DNA of 64,000 nt, taken from Flabesymbios commensalis. Its lineage: Eukaryota > Annelida > Polychaeta > Terebellida > Flabelligeridae. Below are positions 1-9,625 of this stretch, piece by piece. The position numbers and the translations under genes were made by a program. The stretch is from contig OZ024908.1 of NCBI GenBank assembly GCA_964017125.1, positions 64,669,173-64,733,172 on the forward strand, written 5' to 3'. Position 1 is the first letter of the stretch. Each line of letters opens with the position of its first letter. Below the pieces are notes generated by a model that made no database searches, was not told the DNA's origin, and saw nothing but the letters and a program-made list of their open reading frames with translations.

Positions 1-660
1 GATTTTTGCAAAAAGAAAACCTTGTTCATTTCAATACACTTGACACTTCAAGACATTTCTCAACATAACCTAACTAGTATTAGTATCTGATACTTCTGTG
101 TTTGTCATTCTGTTGATATATTAGTGGCGGGGTATTCTCAAAAGCTCAGGTAAGCAAGACATATAGTATTATGAAATGCGTTCAAAAGAACAGTAGGCTT
201 ATTTATAGTAGACTACAGCAGAAATGTAATGTTCTGTCGTGCCCACAGGTCTGTTCAAAGCTTTGATAATGCATCGCATTGTTAAATAATGCCTTTCCAT
301 TTAAATCGATCAGGTCAGTTTATTTATTATTAACACATGTAAAAGTAACATATATTGGAGCAATATAAGCTAATATCATTTATTTTTATTAAACTTAATA
401 ATCATGCAGCTTTGATTAGTATGATGCATGATGATTTTATTGGATGTCAGATTAAACGTATGGGCTGGACCTGTGATGTTTTATTCCAATAGTTTGTTTA
501 CACTATGTAGAAATGAAGTGTTCTAGAATCTTTAACAGGCACCAAAATCACGTTTTAGGAGCTGCTAACTATTAGAAATGATTGACACTTATATTCTAGC
601 TTGCATGTTGAAAAATGATGTTAGCAATGTGGGGACCTTTAATAACATTTTGTCTGGATA
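1..660. other. AT-rich flank, no gene seen
   Basis: No coding signal is visible on either strand. The TA at 524-525 is the empty site that carries a MITE in the second copy of the duplication (12686-13084). Confidence 0.7.
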
Positions 661-769
661 ATGTTTGTTTGTTTGTTTGTTTGTTTGTTTGTTTGTTTGT
701 TTGTTTGTTTGTTTATTTGTTTGTTTGTTTGTTTGTTTGTTTGCTTGCTTGCTTGCTTGCTCGCTCGCT

Positions 770-800
<31 letters not shown>

Positions 801-1056
801 TCGTTCGTTCGTTCGTTCGTTCGTTCGTTCGTTCGTTCGTTCGTTCGTTCGTTCGTTCGTTCGTTCGTTCGTTCGTTCGTTCGTTCGTTCGTTCGTTCGT
901 TCGTTTTGTTTGTTTTGTTTGTTTGTTTGTTTGTTTGTTTGTTTGTTTGTTTGTTTGTTTGTTTGTTTGTTTGTTTGTTTGTTTGTTTGTTTGTTTGTTT
1001 GTTTGTTTGTTTGTTTGTTTGTTTGTTTGTTTGTTTGTTTGTTTGTTTGTTTGTTT
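661..1056 (+). repeat. Compound tetranucleotide microsatellite, about 396 bp
   Basis: The tract runs TTTG (about 20 units with one ATTTG variant), then CTTG (about 5), CTCG (about 3), TTCG (about 33) and back to TTTG (about 37). Each motif differs from its neighbour by one base. All frames are open on both strands because the units contain no stop, so the long Phe/Val/Cys/Leu/Arg/Ser-rich translations are artefacts. The second copy at 13222-13471 has the same order but is about 145 bp shorter. Confidence 0.97.
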
Positions 1057-1269
1057 TTCCTCACAACAGTGTCATGTCACTGTTTCTGTGCTACCTGGCG
1101 GTGAGATGTTGAGGTGCATCAGATGGCACCGCCCTCTAGCATTATCTTATATCATATCTCTAAAACATGCATGCGGTACCAGAACGGGGAATTAACTCGC
1201 GCGCTCCGGCATGACAGGACTGCAGCGTTAACCACTATGTACATCAGTGTCACTGCCACGGAGACACAA

Positions 1270-1345
1270 CCCACCGGGCACACGACGTTGTAACGACGTT
1301 GAATCAACGTCAATAACGTTGATTCAACGTCGCAACAACGTCATA
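1270..1345. repeat. Short palindromic element (CGACGTTGAATC family)
   Basis: The sequence forms a hairpin around the paired arms CGACGTTGAATCAACGTC and GACGTTGATTCAACGTCG, after the lead-in CCCACCGGGCACACGACG. Further members lie at 13683-13758, 42005-42085, 55562-55640 and 55715-55775. No coding capacity; it resembles a miniature non-autonomous DNA element. Confidence 0.8.
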
Positions 1346-1864
1346 TGCCACGGAGAAATAAATGTCCTGTCTGGTAGCATGTCATTTATTACCATGAACC
1401 TGTCCAGATTTGTATAGCGGCGAGTTGAGCGGACATTTGCTTGGCGTGGTGATCACCCGCCATACAATGACAACCACTTTACAAAATTATATCATCCTCA
1501 CTCTGCTATTGCTGCCATAGGCATGTACTTATGGGCGATAAGTCTACGTACAATGGTTGTCCATGCGGTCGGCTGGCGTCTTCACCCTTCTTTGCCCAAG
1601 TTCGCAATGATGTGAATCATCGGTATAGCCTCGCAAATTCGCAATAATGCGATTTCCATACAGTCTGGCCGCCACACTCCCCCGCCCCGCCCGCGTGATA
1701 AAAATATTTCAGGGGGCATCCTTCTCTGAACTCTCACATTCTGTTCTACAGTAACAGACTACCTGATTAGCACAGTTTGTCAGATATCAGACATAATAAA
1801 GGTAATTGTGACCGATGATAGGCCATATAAGTAGGTCACTGTTTATAATCCCCAAAGGGCTAAT

Positions 1865-1960
1865 CCACACTGCCTAAGGGATGTGTATGTGTGCAATATA
1901 AAATAAATTCCCCCATGGGTTCTCGAGATCTGCTCCGGAAACGAAACGTTACCAGATATC
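1865..1960 (+). repeat. Dispersed ~95-bp repeat (CTCCGGAAACGAAACG family)
   Basis: This segment carries AAGGGATGTGT, AATAAATTCCCCCATGG and CTCCGGAAACGAAACG in order. Versions occur at about 14279-14374 (second locus copy) and 34600-34680, where it is followed by a CGGGCGGACGG-rich stretch. It is probably the tail of an interspersed repeat; its class is not recognised. Confidence 0.55.
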
Positions 1961-2142
1961 AGGCATATTAAAGTTAAGTATTGCCGATGGTCTGCCATTT
2001 AAGTAGGTAAAAGCTCATAAACCTTAACGAATAGGTTATATACCAGCCGGGCTGATAGATAACCTTCTGATTCCCGTTGTACAGCAGCCCGCTGCAACCA
2101 ATCACAGCCCACATAACATCACTATGATCACAGTGATATTAT

Positions 2143-2408
2143 ATGGGAAGCATCGAAATGGCGCGGTTTATTGAAGGACGCGAGTTCAATGATTATGAGA
2201 AATTTGTGACAGAAATAGAAGATTTGGAGAAGGAAACGTTCTGTAAATTCATTAAAAAGGGAGCCAAAACAATGGAGGCTAAGAATAGAGAGCTGTCGAC
2301 CGATAAAATACAATATGGTGCAAAGTTTGTATATGCGAGTGTGCGGTTTGACTGCAAGCATGCTGGAAGGCCAAGGCGGACGGGGACAGGTAATCGGCCG
2401 AATCAGCG
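2143..2408 (+). CDS. Exon 1, ZSWIM3/FAR1-like N-terminal domain
   Basis: The frame opens with MGSIEMARFIEGREF and ends in GTGNRPNQ plus two bases of the next codon, followed by the strong donor GTGAGT at 2409. The residues FVYASVRFDCKHAG and GxGxRPNQ match the part of ZSWIM3-like proteins where a Cys-rich FAR1-type DNA-binding fold lies. The second locus copy (14556-14821) is nearly identical, with E for K in FNDYEEF and YRS for YAS. An alternative donor (GTAATC at 2390) would drop the RPNQ motif and is less likely. The start codon choice is tentative because upstream exons cannot be excluded. Confidence 0.65.
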
Positions 2409-2840
2409 GTGAGTCTAAAGTTGGAATACACACAACACACAATAGGCACATAATACTGTACTAGCAGAAATATGCATTTCTGATACTAGTCTTAATCAGT
2501 GTTAACACTGGTTAATGCTTGTTTTGGGTTAATGTAGCGGAGCGTCATGTTACCAGCGCCATACCCACAAGCCCATCTGGGGAGGCGCTGGGTTATCCTA
2601 TACTATCAAGCCCGCTGCCAGATAGGGACCAATGTTAAGAATCATAACGTTACATGAAATATATGAAAAAAAGCCTTTGAAACTATGAATAAATCGCATG
2701 ACCCCCCAAAAAAACTGCTATCAAACTGCTGACTGATATCAGTTTTTTTTAATATTAGAGCCTCGCTGCGTAATTTGGCAAAATCCTTGTGGCGTGACTG
2801 CCAATGAAAACAAAATTGTGATAAGAACATTTTTTACCTA

Positions 2841-3880
2841 ACACGGGAGCGAAATGTATGGTGAGGAAATGTCATACCTTACGCAGCAGCTGGCTGCCAG
2901 ATAGGGACATGTGATACCTTACACGTCAGCTGGCTGTCAGATAGAGACATGTAATACCTTATACGTCAGCTGGCTGCAAGATAGGGACATGTGATACCTT
3001 ACACGTCAGCTGGCTGTCAGATAGGGACATATCATACCTTACACGTCAGCTGGCTGTCAGATAGAGACATGTAATACCTTATACGTCAGCTGGCTGCAAG
3101 ATAGGGACATGTGATACCTTACACGTCAGCTGGCTGTCAGATAGAGACATGTAACACCTTATACGTCAGCTGGCTGCAAGATAGGGACATGTGATACCTT
3201 ACACGTCAGCTGGCTGTCAGATAGGGACATATCATACCTAACACGTCAGCCGGCTGTCAGATAGAGACATGTAATACCTTATACGTCAGCTGGCTGCAAG
3301 ATAGGGACATGTGATACCTTACACGTCAGCTGGCTGTCAGATAGGGACATATCATACCTTACACGTCAGCTGGCTGTCAGATAGAGACATGTAATACCTT
3401 ATACGTCAGCTGGCTGCAAGATAGGGACATGTGATACCTTACACGTCAGCTGGCTGTCAGATAGGGACATATCATACCTTACACGTCAGCCGGCTGCCAG
3501 ATAGGGACATGTCATACCTTACACGTCAGCCGGCTGCCATATAGGGACATGTCATACCTTACACGTCAGCTGGCTGTCAGATAGGGACATATCATACCTT
3601 ACACGTCAGCCGGCTGCCAGATAGGGACATGGCATACCTTACACGTCAGCCGGCTGCCAGATAGGGACATGTCATACCTTACACGCCAGCCGGCTGCCAG
3701 ATAGGGACATCTAATACCTTACACGCCAGCCGGCTGCCAGTTAGGGACATGTCATACCTTGCACGTCAGCCGGCTGCCAGATAGGAACATCTCATACCTT
3801 ACACGTCAGCTGGCTGCTAGATAGGGACATATCATACCTTACACGCCAGCTGGCTCCCAGATATGGGCATTATTTCTATC
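2841..3880 (+). repeat. 40-bp satellite, 26 units, inside intron 1 of the gene relic
   Basis: The unit is about ACACGTCAGC-YGGCTGYCAG-ATAGGGACAT-GTCATACCTT. Units stay in exact 40-bp register from 2881 to 3841 (24 periods with no length change). The first unit (2841-2880) and last are degenerate. The core contains the palindrome CAGCCGGCTG. A sub-pattern of alternating GTGATACC, ATCATACC and GTAATACC endings suggests multi-unit amplification. The same core builds the 89-bp satellite at 7104-7531. Confidence 0.95.
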
Positions 3881-4030
3881 AGGCAATTAAGGTACAATAA
3901 TTCGCAATACAAAGATTGTTTAGAGAAAATACTTTGTGTAATAAAATATATCTATGCATTACTTTCAGGTAATCAGATGATACAAAAAGACTTATCATGT
4001 GGTTTTGTAACATGATTGGTATTTTTTTAA

Positions 4031-4163
4031 ATCATGGAAGCTAGGATGTAAGGACCAAATTACAGCATCTGTTGATCGAAAACGAGATAAGATGATCGTG
4101 AACAGCATGCATCTGGAGCACAATCAAAAGCTTTCAAGAAATATTTCCATGCGATATCCAAAC
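4031..4163 (+). CDS. Exon 2 of gene relic (LGC...LEHNQKLS region)
   Basis: In the expected frame this reads SWKLGCKDQITASVDRKRD and on to HLEHNQKLSRNISMRYPN, then donor GTAAGT at 4164. It would join exon 1 as NQ-R-SWKLGC, the order seen in ZSWIM3-like proteins. The family normally has EHNHEL; copy 1 reads EHNQKL and so has lost a likely zinc-ligand His that copy 2 keeps. The two bases before the exon are AA instead of AG, in both copies. Confidence 0.6.
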
Positions 4164-4864
4164 GTAAGTCATGGATGGAGACTTTAACATAATAATAAAC
4201 GGAGTTTGAAACACAATTATAAAGTGTATTTAATTCAAGATAAATACAATTTTCTATTGAACCATGGTGAAAATATTAGAAATCGGAGTTTCAGTTGTAA
4301 AAGCTCTCTAATAAAATAAAAAGGGATTTAGCAACCTGAAATTTCATAAACTATTTGCGACCATGATTGTGTTTTTTTTTTATAGATCTGTAAAATTTCT
4401 TCTGGCTCCTAAATAACTTGCATCATTGCCTTAAAATCGCTTATTATCGTTTTTGTATAGTTCCAAATGTATTGAGAGTTATCTGTAGACAATGACTGAT
4501 CAGTCGTAAGTCACGGGACTCAGACTGAATCATAATCTAAAGCTGGCATTCGTGACGTAATCATAGCAAATTATCGATCTGATTGTGCGCAATCGGGGTT
4601 TTGCATTTATATATATATGATGTTTTCTTTTCGAAGGAAACATACACAATTACTGTACATTTGATGCGAAATTAAAATACCTTGGTGTGACTATGAAATG
4701 ACCAAGATATTTCGGATTGCCTTTAATGTCAGATATAATTTTGCATCTTTTCGTTTCAGCGTAAGCTTAATCATCATATTGGTTGAATGAATCAAACCTT
4801 TTCCTCAAATAGCTCACGTTAAACAATTGACCCAATTTTTTCAACTCTGAATATTCTTTTTCAG

Positions 4865-5581
4865 AATCGGCGAATGAGCAGTGAAAAGAAAAGAAAAAAA
4901 CAGTTGATTTGTTGAGATTACACGTAACATGTATGTAACTCTCCGCCACAGGACAGAAAAGCAACAGGAACATATATCACACGATGGCAGTGAGAACAAT
5001 TGTATCTTGTTTTATGCTTGCTCCAAATGAAAATCATAAATTAAAGTGTGAGAGTTTTGCTCGCTTCTATTTTGAAGTTTGTGTTTATCATGATGCATTT
5101 GAATCATTGTAAATGAAATGAAATGAATCGGGCTTTAGGCCACCTTTGTGCACATATGGGCTAAACTGGGCCAGGAGAACCTCCTGAGGATGGTGAGATG
5201 ATTGGGATGACACTGTCCTCCAGACACAGGATTCGAAATTCGCGCCCTGGCGGTCTGAGGCCGAGCACGCTACCTCTCGGTCATGGAGGCTCCCCACAAT
5301 ACCGACTTTCACACGTGGATGGGGAAGAAACATTTTTGTTTCTTTCAAACCGCCGAGACCGGGAACCGAACCCCGAACTCTGGAGTGAAAGGCAGCGGTG
5401 CTAACCACTACCCTAGGGCCCCCGCCCGAATCATTGTATTATCTTGTTTGTTGAAGAAAGTAATATGGTGTATCGAGTTGAGCAAAATATTGAGCCTCAA
5501 CTTGGAATTGTTTGGAATAGATGTGAAAGGCCTTGTCAGACACAAAGAGATGACTCCAGCTGTGGAATATATGTTTCAACG
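4865..5581 (+). pseudogene. Exon 3, C48-like protease exon split by a SINE, copy 1
   Basis: After the acceptor TTTTTCAG the frame reads NRRMSSEKKRK, continuing YPN from exon 2, then shifts at an A-rich run into TVDLLRLHVT. After the SINE (5111-5427) a frame with NIEPQLGIVWNRCE leads to QRDDSSCGIYVST, which fits the Q-x-D-x-x-S-C-G motif around the catalytic Cys of Ulp1/SENP-type (C48) peptidases. A candidate catalytic His lies in NENHK, with an Asp in VCVYHDAF 19 residues later. A weak donor GTAGTT follows at 5582. The protease assignment rests mainly on the Cys motif. Confidence 0.55.
5111..5427 (-). mobile_element. tRNA-derived SINE (family A) with 10-bp TSD
   Basis: On the minus strand the element starts with a tRNA-like head (GTAGTGGTTAGCACC as A box, GGTTCGGTTCCCG as B box), then a second tRNA-like unit (ACCGAGAGGTAGCG and TTTCGAATCCTG), and ends in a short ATTTC-type tail. 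Both ends are flanked by GAATCATTGT (5101-5110 and 5428-5437). It is 317 bp. The same insertion with the same duplication is at 17227-17543; independent copies are at 34179-34490 and 32494-32655 (partial). The roughly 107-residue minus-strand ORF here is SINE sequence, not a gene. Confidence 0.93.
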
Positions 5582-6007
5582 GTAGTTACGTTGATATTAA
5601 CTTTCAGCACACTTTCTGTTGATGTAGCTCATGCTAATAACCGATATTACGGATATAACTTTTACTGCTATAGTTTATACGCTTGTAAGAGAACCACACC
5701 GGGTATATTATTTGGAATTGATGAAAACCAAATAACCATTACATTTTGTGAGGCCAGCCTACTTGGAATATTATTAGCAGGTCATACGAATTTCAAGAAC
5801 ATTGAGCCTACGCCTTTTTCAAAATCAGGCTTAGTATGGCGTAGTGCAGGGGAACATAAAACACAGAGGCAGTGATTGCACATTATAACTGTTTGAAGTT
5901 CACATACTGCGTTAATTTCCCCGATTTCAAATTATTGCTTTATAAATTTAATTGTAATAATTGATTGTATAATATTGATATACCATGTGTAACATTATGT
6001 ATTTCAG

Positions 6008-6289
6008 AATGCTGAAACATTGGCCAAGCATGTGGCGGTTGGGGTGTTGGGACAATTGCAAGCAGCATACTACCAAAGCTATCGGAAAGCTAGACTTATA
6101 TCGAATCAAAACACCAACACATGTACACTAGATGGCTGCCAAAACACAAAAAATAAACGATACAAGGTGCAGTGTGACAACTGCTATTCGTGGCGGCACT
6201 TCGAATGTATTGGAATAAAAAAGATTGATGTAGCAGATTACTTGTACTGTCCCCTTTGTGAATTTAGAATGCAGCAAGGTTATGTATAA
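6008..6289 (+). CDS. Exon 4, PHD-type zinc finger, copy 1
   Basis: After the acceptor TTTCAG at 6002-6007 the frame reads NAETLAKHVAVGVLGQLQAA and ends at a stop after MQQGYV. The ligands form C-x4-C-x11-C-x2-C-x4-H-x2-C-x13-C-x2-C, a textbook C4HC3 PHD spacing, with VQCDNC, WRHFEC and YCPLC blocks. PHD fingers usually read histone tails. NAETLAKHV could be the helix after a C48 catalytic cysteine. Of the four exons this one is the best preserved in copy 1; copy 2 lacks the first cysteine ligand. Confidence 0.75.
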   Translation, partial: NAETLAKHVAVGVLGQLQAAYYQSYRKARLISNQNTNTCTLDGCQNTKNKRYKVQCDNCYSWRHFECIGIKKIDVADYLYCPLCEFRMQQGYV

Positions 6290-7103
6290 GGATAGACGGG
6301 AGCTTATATAACGGAGAGCATAAGTATTGAACAATTATGGTTTAATTTTTTTAAATCGAAACTCAGGAACATAAGACATTGCGACTATTTAAAATTTCCT
6401 CATAACTCAGCAATTCTTGAAATTAGTCCATATTTTTAAATTTATTTTTGAATAGTGGGGTCCCTCAGAGTTGTATTCCCAGGATATTCCCACCATATAC
6501 CCTAAATCGTCGTTTGTGAGGCGAAAAGTATCTACAAGAACTGAACTGATTTCTAGAAATACAGTTTTTCTAAATAAATAGCGTTTATTATTTTTATTTG
6601 ATAATACCATTACTAATTACAATGCTAGTTGTTGTGTCAATATTTTTGTCGTCATACGAAGAGCGTTCAAATGAAATTTTTCAGTGTCTGTATCATTTGC
6701 GGGACAGGTACATATTTTAAGGGTAGTGGTTGTGTCAATATTATATTTTGATATTCTAGTTTTAACACAAATAAAATGTTCAAATATCTTTTTATGTGTT
6801 CTCATCATTTTTTTACTTTTCCAATCTTCTCGCAATGATTTGTCAATCTTCACATGATGTTCACCTTGGCATCATATAAGGCTCTATTTTTTTACTTTCC
6901 CAATCTTCTCGCCATGATTTGTCAATCTTCACATGATGTTCACCTTGGCATCATATAAGGCTTTATAGACTGAACATTTGGCTGCTATTTTAATGGTTTT
7001 GTTCTGATTTATGGTGGTAATAATAATGTGATATTTTGAAAGATTATACTAACCACTTGAAAATTTAAGTATCGTCAAGTTAGCTATGTGCCACCTCGAC
7101 TTA
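6290..7103. other. 3' flank, no ORF; 78-bp tandem duplication
   Basis: No gene is seen. A segment (TTTTTTTACTTTYCCAATC to ATATAAGGCTCT) occurs twice in tandem at about 6807-6963 in this copy but only once in the other copy (about 18888-18965), so it arose after the copies separated. Confidence 0.7.
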
Positions 7104-7531
7104 TTAGCCTAGCTGCCAGATAAGAATATTTCCTACCTTACATTTCAGCCCGGCTGCCACATAAGGACATCTCCAATCTTACACGTCAGCCCGGCTGAAA
7201 AAAGAGATATCTTACCTTACCTGAAACACAGCATATATTGGCTTCTCTCACCTTACACGGCCATCCTGCTGCCAGATAAGGACTTTTAACCCTACACGCG
7301 GCTAGGCTGCCTTATATTGCCATCTCCCCCCTTACACGACAGCCCGGCTGCCAGATAGGGACATCTCCCAATTTACATGTCAGCCCGGCTACCAGATAAA
7401 GATATTTATTACCTTACCAGACACACGTCAGCCCGGCTGCCATATAAGGACATATCCCAATTTACATGTCAGCCCGGCTGCCAGATAAATATATTTAGTA
7501 CCTTACCAGACACACGTCAGCCCGGCTGCCA
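7104..7531 (+). repeat. 89-bp satellite array, copy 1, cut by gap
   Basis: Units alternate two ~44-bp halves, each with CAGCCCGGCTGCCAGATAA, one followed by AGATATTTATTACCTTACC and the other by GGACATCTCCCAATTTACAT. The left part is degenerate and becomes regular toward the gap. The core matches the 40-bp intron satellite. Confidence 0.9.
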
Positions 7532-7731
7532 NNNNNNNNNNNNNNNNNNNNNNNNNNNNNNNNNNNNNNNNNNNNNNNNNNNNNNNNNNNNNNNNNNNNN
7601 NNNNNNNNNNNNNNNNNNNNNNNNNNNNNNNNNNNNNNNNNNNNNNNNNNNNNNNNNNNNNNNNNNNNNNNNNNNNNNNNNNNNNNNNNNNNNNNNNNNN
7701 NNNNNNNNNNNNNNNNNNNNNNNNNNNNNNN
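7532..7731. other. Assembly gap (exactly 200 N)
   Basis: A run of 200 N of probably arbitrary size lies inside the satellite. Sequence on its right (7732 on) is not satellite, so true contiguity across the gap is unproven. The translations spanning it are meaningless. Confidence 0.99.
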
Positions 7732-8418
7732 TAACAACCCTGTACAATTCCGCCCCAACCCATTCCCGCATGTATACTTTGCATTATAAGATTATTAATT
7801 ATATTGGCCATTGGGCATAATATAACATTGGTGTGTTATTTGGTCCATTCTGCCATATGAGCCAGTGTTAACACAAGGGTGATTTGAAGGGGGGGGGGGT
7901 AAAAACCCCTCTAACCCTACATGTTATCAATGTAACCACTCGAGGGGGGGGGGTGTTTTGGTATAGGTCCGCGTTGGGATCTAGATATGTTTCAAGCCAT
8001 CATAGACATCTAAAGTGAACATAATTGTAGAAAAAAAACTATTTTCAACTGTTTTGTGTTTATTTGACATTACCGCGTCCTTGAGATGACATTGCCATGA
8101 CATTGGAGTAACAACCCTGTGAAAACCAAGTTGGACTATCCAACCCCAACCCATTTCATCATGTGTAGGGGCCTACTTGGGTTGGGCCTTATCAGATATA
8201 ATTATTGTATATTGGCCATTGGTCAAATTATAACACCAGTGTGTTATTTGGACTGTTCTATAATATGAGACAGTGTTGACACAAGGGTGATTTGCAGGAG
8301 GGGGGAGGGGTTAAAACCCTTCAACCCTGAATGTTATCTCTGCAACCTCTCGAGGGAGTTTTGGTATAGGGCCGTGTTGGGATCAAGCCATCATATACAT
8401 TTCAAGTGAACATAATGT
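7732..8418 (+). repeat. Diverged ~310-bp direct repeat pair
   Basis: 7732-8030 and 8107-8418 share TAACAACCCTGT, CCCCAACCCATT, TATTGGCCATTG, GGTGTGTTATTTGG, ACACAAGGGTGATTTG, a G-rich run, CCTCTCGAGGG and TTTTGGTATAGG in the same order. They are two copies of one dispersed unit. The second is interrupted at its 3' end by the transposon at 8420-11528. No coding frame is seen. Confidence 0.85.
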
Positions 8419-9471
8419 AAAGGCCCAGTCACACTGGGGTACAGTTTGACACGGTCACACGCGGAAGGAGCAAAAGCCACGCACCGGGAATCAGCGTCCG
8501 TAAGCGTCCGTAAGCGTCGGCAAGCGTCCATGATCGTACATTTCCGGGCGGTCACCGCGTCACTTTTCGCGGCAACCGCGTCCATCCGTCGGCTGCCGCG
8601 AATCATCTTCTTGTTCAAAAATTCGTGGCCAAGCGTGGCTGTCCACGGGAGCCCAATCATCCGTGAATCAGCGTAGAGACACAGCGAGATGGTGTATAAA
8701 AACCGTGGACATCGTACATACACCGTAGGTATCGTGGGCGTGCGCGACGGAGCGTAGACAAGAAATGGCTCACCCTGCACCCCTCTCCAAGGCGGAGCCC
8801 CTACACTGGCACACGCTGTCCCTACGCTGTTCTACACTGTTATACAATAGCCTACGCTACCCTACGCACAGCGCAAAATATTTTTAGTGTTGCACCGTGA
8901 GACGGTCAGCGTAGGGGATCCGTAGCTACTGGCTGCGCTTAGTCACGCTTAGTCACGCTGCCTACGGTCTCTGTACTCCATGTACGGTTTCTGTACACCG
9001 TTTGACGACATATCACGCTTACTCACGCTATGTCACGGTATGTCACGCTGCCTCACGCTGTCTACGGTGTATGTACACCATCTAGCTGCGTCTGTACACA
9101 ATTTTGCGGTGTCCGCCACCCAAATGTGTCAATTCCCGAACCGCGTATGAAAACGTCGTGGATCGGAGTATTTTTCATTTTTCTCTCTTGACCTTCCCCA
9201 AGTTCCATCTGCTCTGTTGCTCTTCTGTTGTTCCATCATTGTCGTCGTCCTCTCTGGGTAGTGCTGTATAGATTGTTTCTGCATGCAGTTGGCAGAGCAT
9301 TGACGAATTACTACTGTGAAACTTGGTCTCGTGGCAAAAGAGAAGGGAAAGTAAAAAAGAGTAGCCGCAAAGAAGCAGTTATATGAGAGAGAAATTCCTG
9401 ATTTCTTATTTTCTGAGAGCTTAGAAATGAAAAGACAAAGCAAGAAAAAAAGCCGCTAAGAAGCAGATATA

Positions 9472-9625
9472 AAGACGAAATTCCCGATTTCTTATTTCGG
9501 ACATGCATGTCCAAAGTAAGAAATACGGGAATTTTCAATTCAGTTCTGGTCAATGGACATATTTACATTATGGTCATGTTAAGAAGCCGAAATAAAAATA
9601 CTGATTTTTTGATGATTTTAGCCTG
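9472..9625. repeat. Hairpin repeat (AAATTCCCGATTTC family)
   Basis: The palindromic arms AAATTCCCGATTTCTTATTT and its complement flank GGACATGCATGTCC, followed by TTAAGAAGCCGAAATAAAA. Relatives occur at 42378-42570 and, enlarged by an inserted inverted repeat, at 52334-52630. Three copies in 64 kb mark an interspersed family. Confidence 0.75.

Larger units (their letters stand above)
1097..2142. other. Upstream flank of gene relic, no ORF
   Basis: No coding sequence is seen apart from the short repeats listed separately. A roughly 60-bp segment (CAGATATCAG... to ...TAAGTAGGT) occurs twice, at about 1774-1837 and 1951-2014, as a diverged direct repeat 177 bp apart. The same arrangement occurs in the second copy of the locus. 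Confidence 0.6.
2143..6289 (+). pseudogene. Decayed ZSWIM3/FAR1-like + Ulp1(C48)-like + PHD-finger gene, copy 1
   Basis: Four exon-like blocks with consistent order and strand suggest a spliced gene. Exon 1 (2143-2408) and exon 2 (4031-4163) match the N-terminal region of ZSWIM3/FAR1-type proteins (RPNQR, LGC, then an LEHNHEL-type motif). Exon 3 (4865-5581) continues that region and carries a C48-like catalytic cysteine motif DDSSCGIYV. Exon 4 (6008-6289) ends in a PHD finger. Junctions 2/3 and 3/4 are both phase 0 with GT/AG borders. The gene looks dead: exon 3 changes frame near a poly-A run, a SINE sits between the presumed protease halves, and the intron 1 acceptor is AA rather than AG. 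No MULE transposase core or SWIM finger is seen. Such architectures are typical of transposase-derived genes, but that origin is an inference. Confidence 0.7.
1..7531. repeat. Large duplication, copy 1 (ends at assembly gap)
   Basis: This block matches 12151-20005 almost base for base, with an offset that drifts from about 12,150 to 12,413 to 12,113 as indels accumulate. It contains the same ordered parts: microsatellite, palindromic element, four-exon gene relic, SINE and satellites. The match is already present at base 1 (with a 9-bp indel in the first 15 bases), so the left end of the duplication lies outside the window. The right end is hidden by the 200-N gap. By eye, identity outside the satellites is well above 95%. 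Confidence 0.95.

Noticed and set aside
615-1195. Long ORFs of Phe/Val/Cys/Leu and Asn/Lys/Gln/Thr repeats on both strands
   Set aside because: They are translations of a stop-free tetranucleotide microsatellite; the same applies to 13219-13530.
2841-3880. Regular 40-bp repeats resembling a CRISPR array
   Set aside because: The whole 40-bp unit repeats, with no variable spacers, and the context is eukaryotic.
5088-5408. Minus-strand ORF of 106 residues (MVSTAAFHSRVRG...), also at 17201 and 34022
   Set aside because: It lies within a tRNA-derived SINE and recurs wherever the SINE does; no protein family.
7377-7820. ORFs of 84-147 residues filled with X
   Set aside because: They span the 200-N gap.
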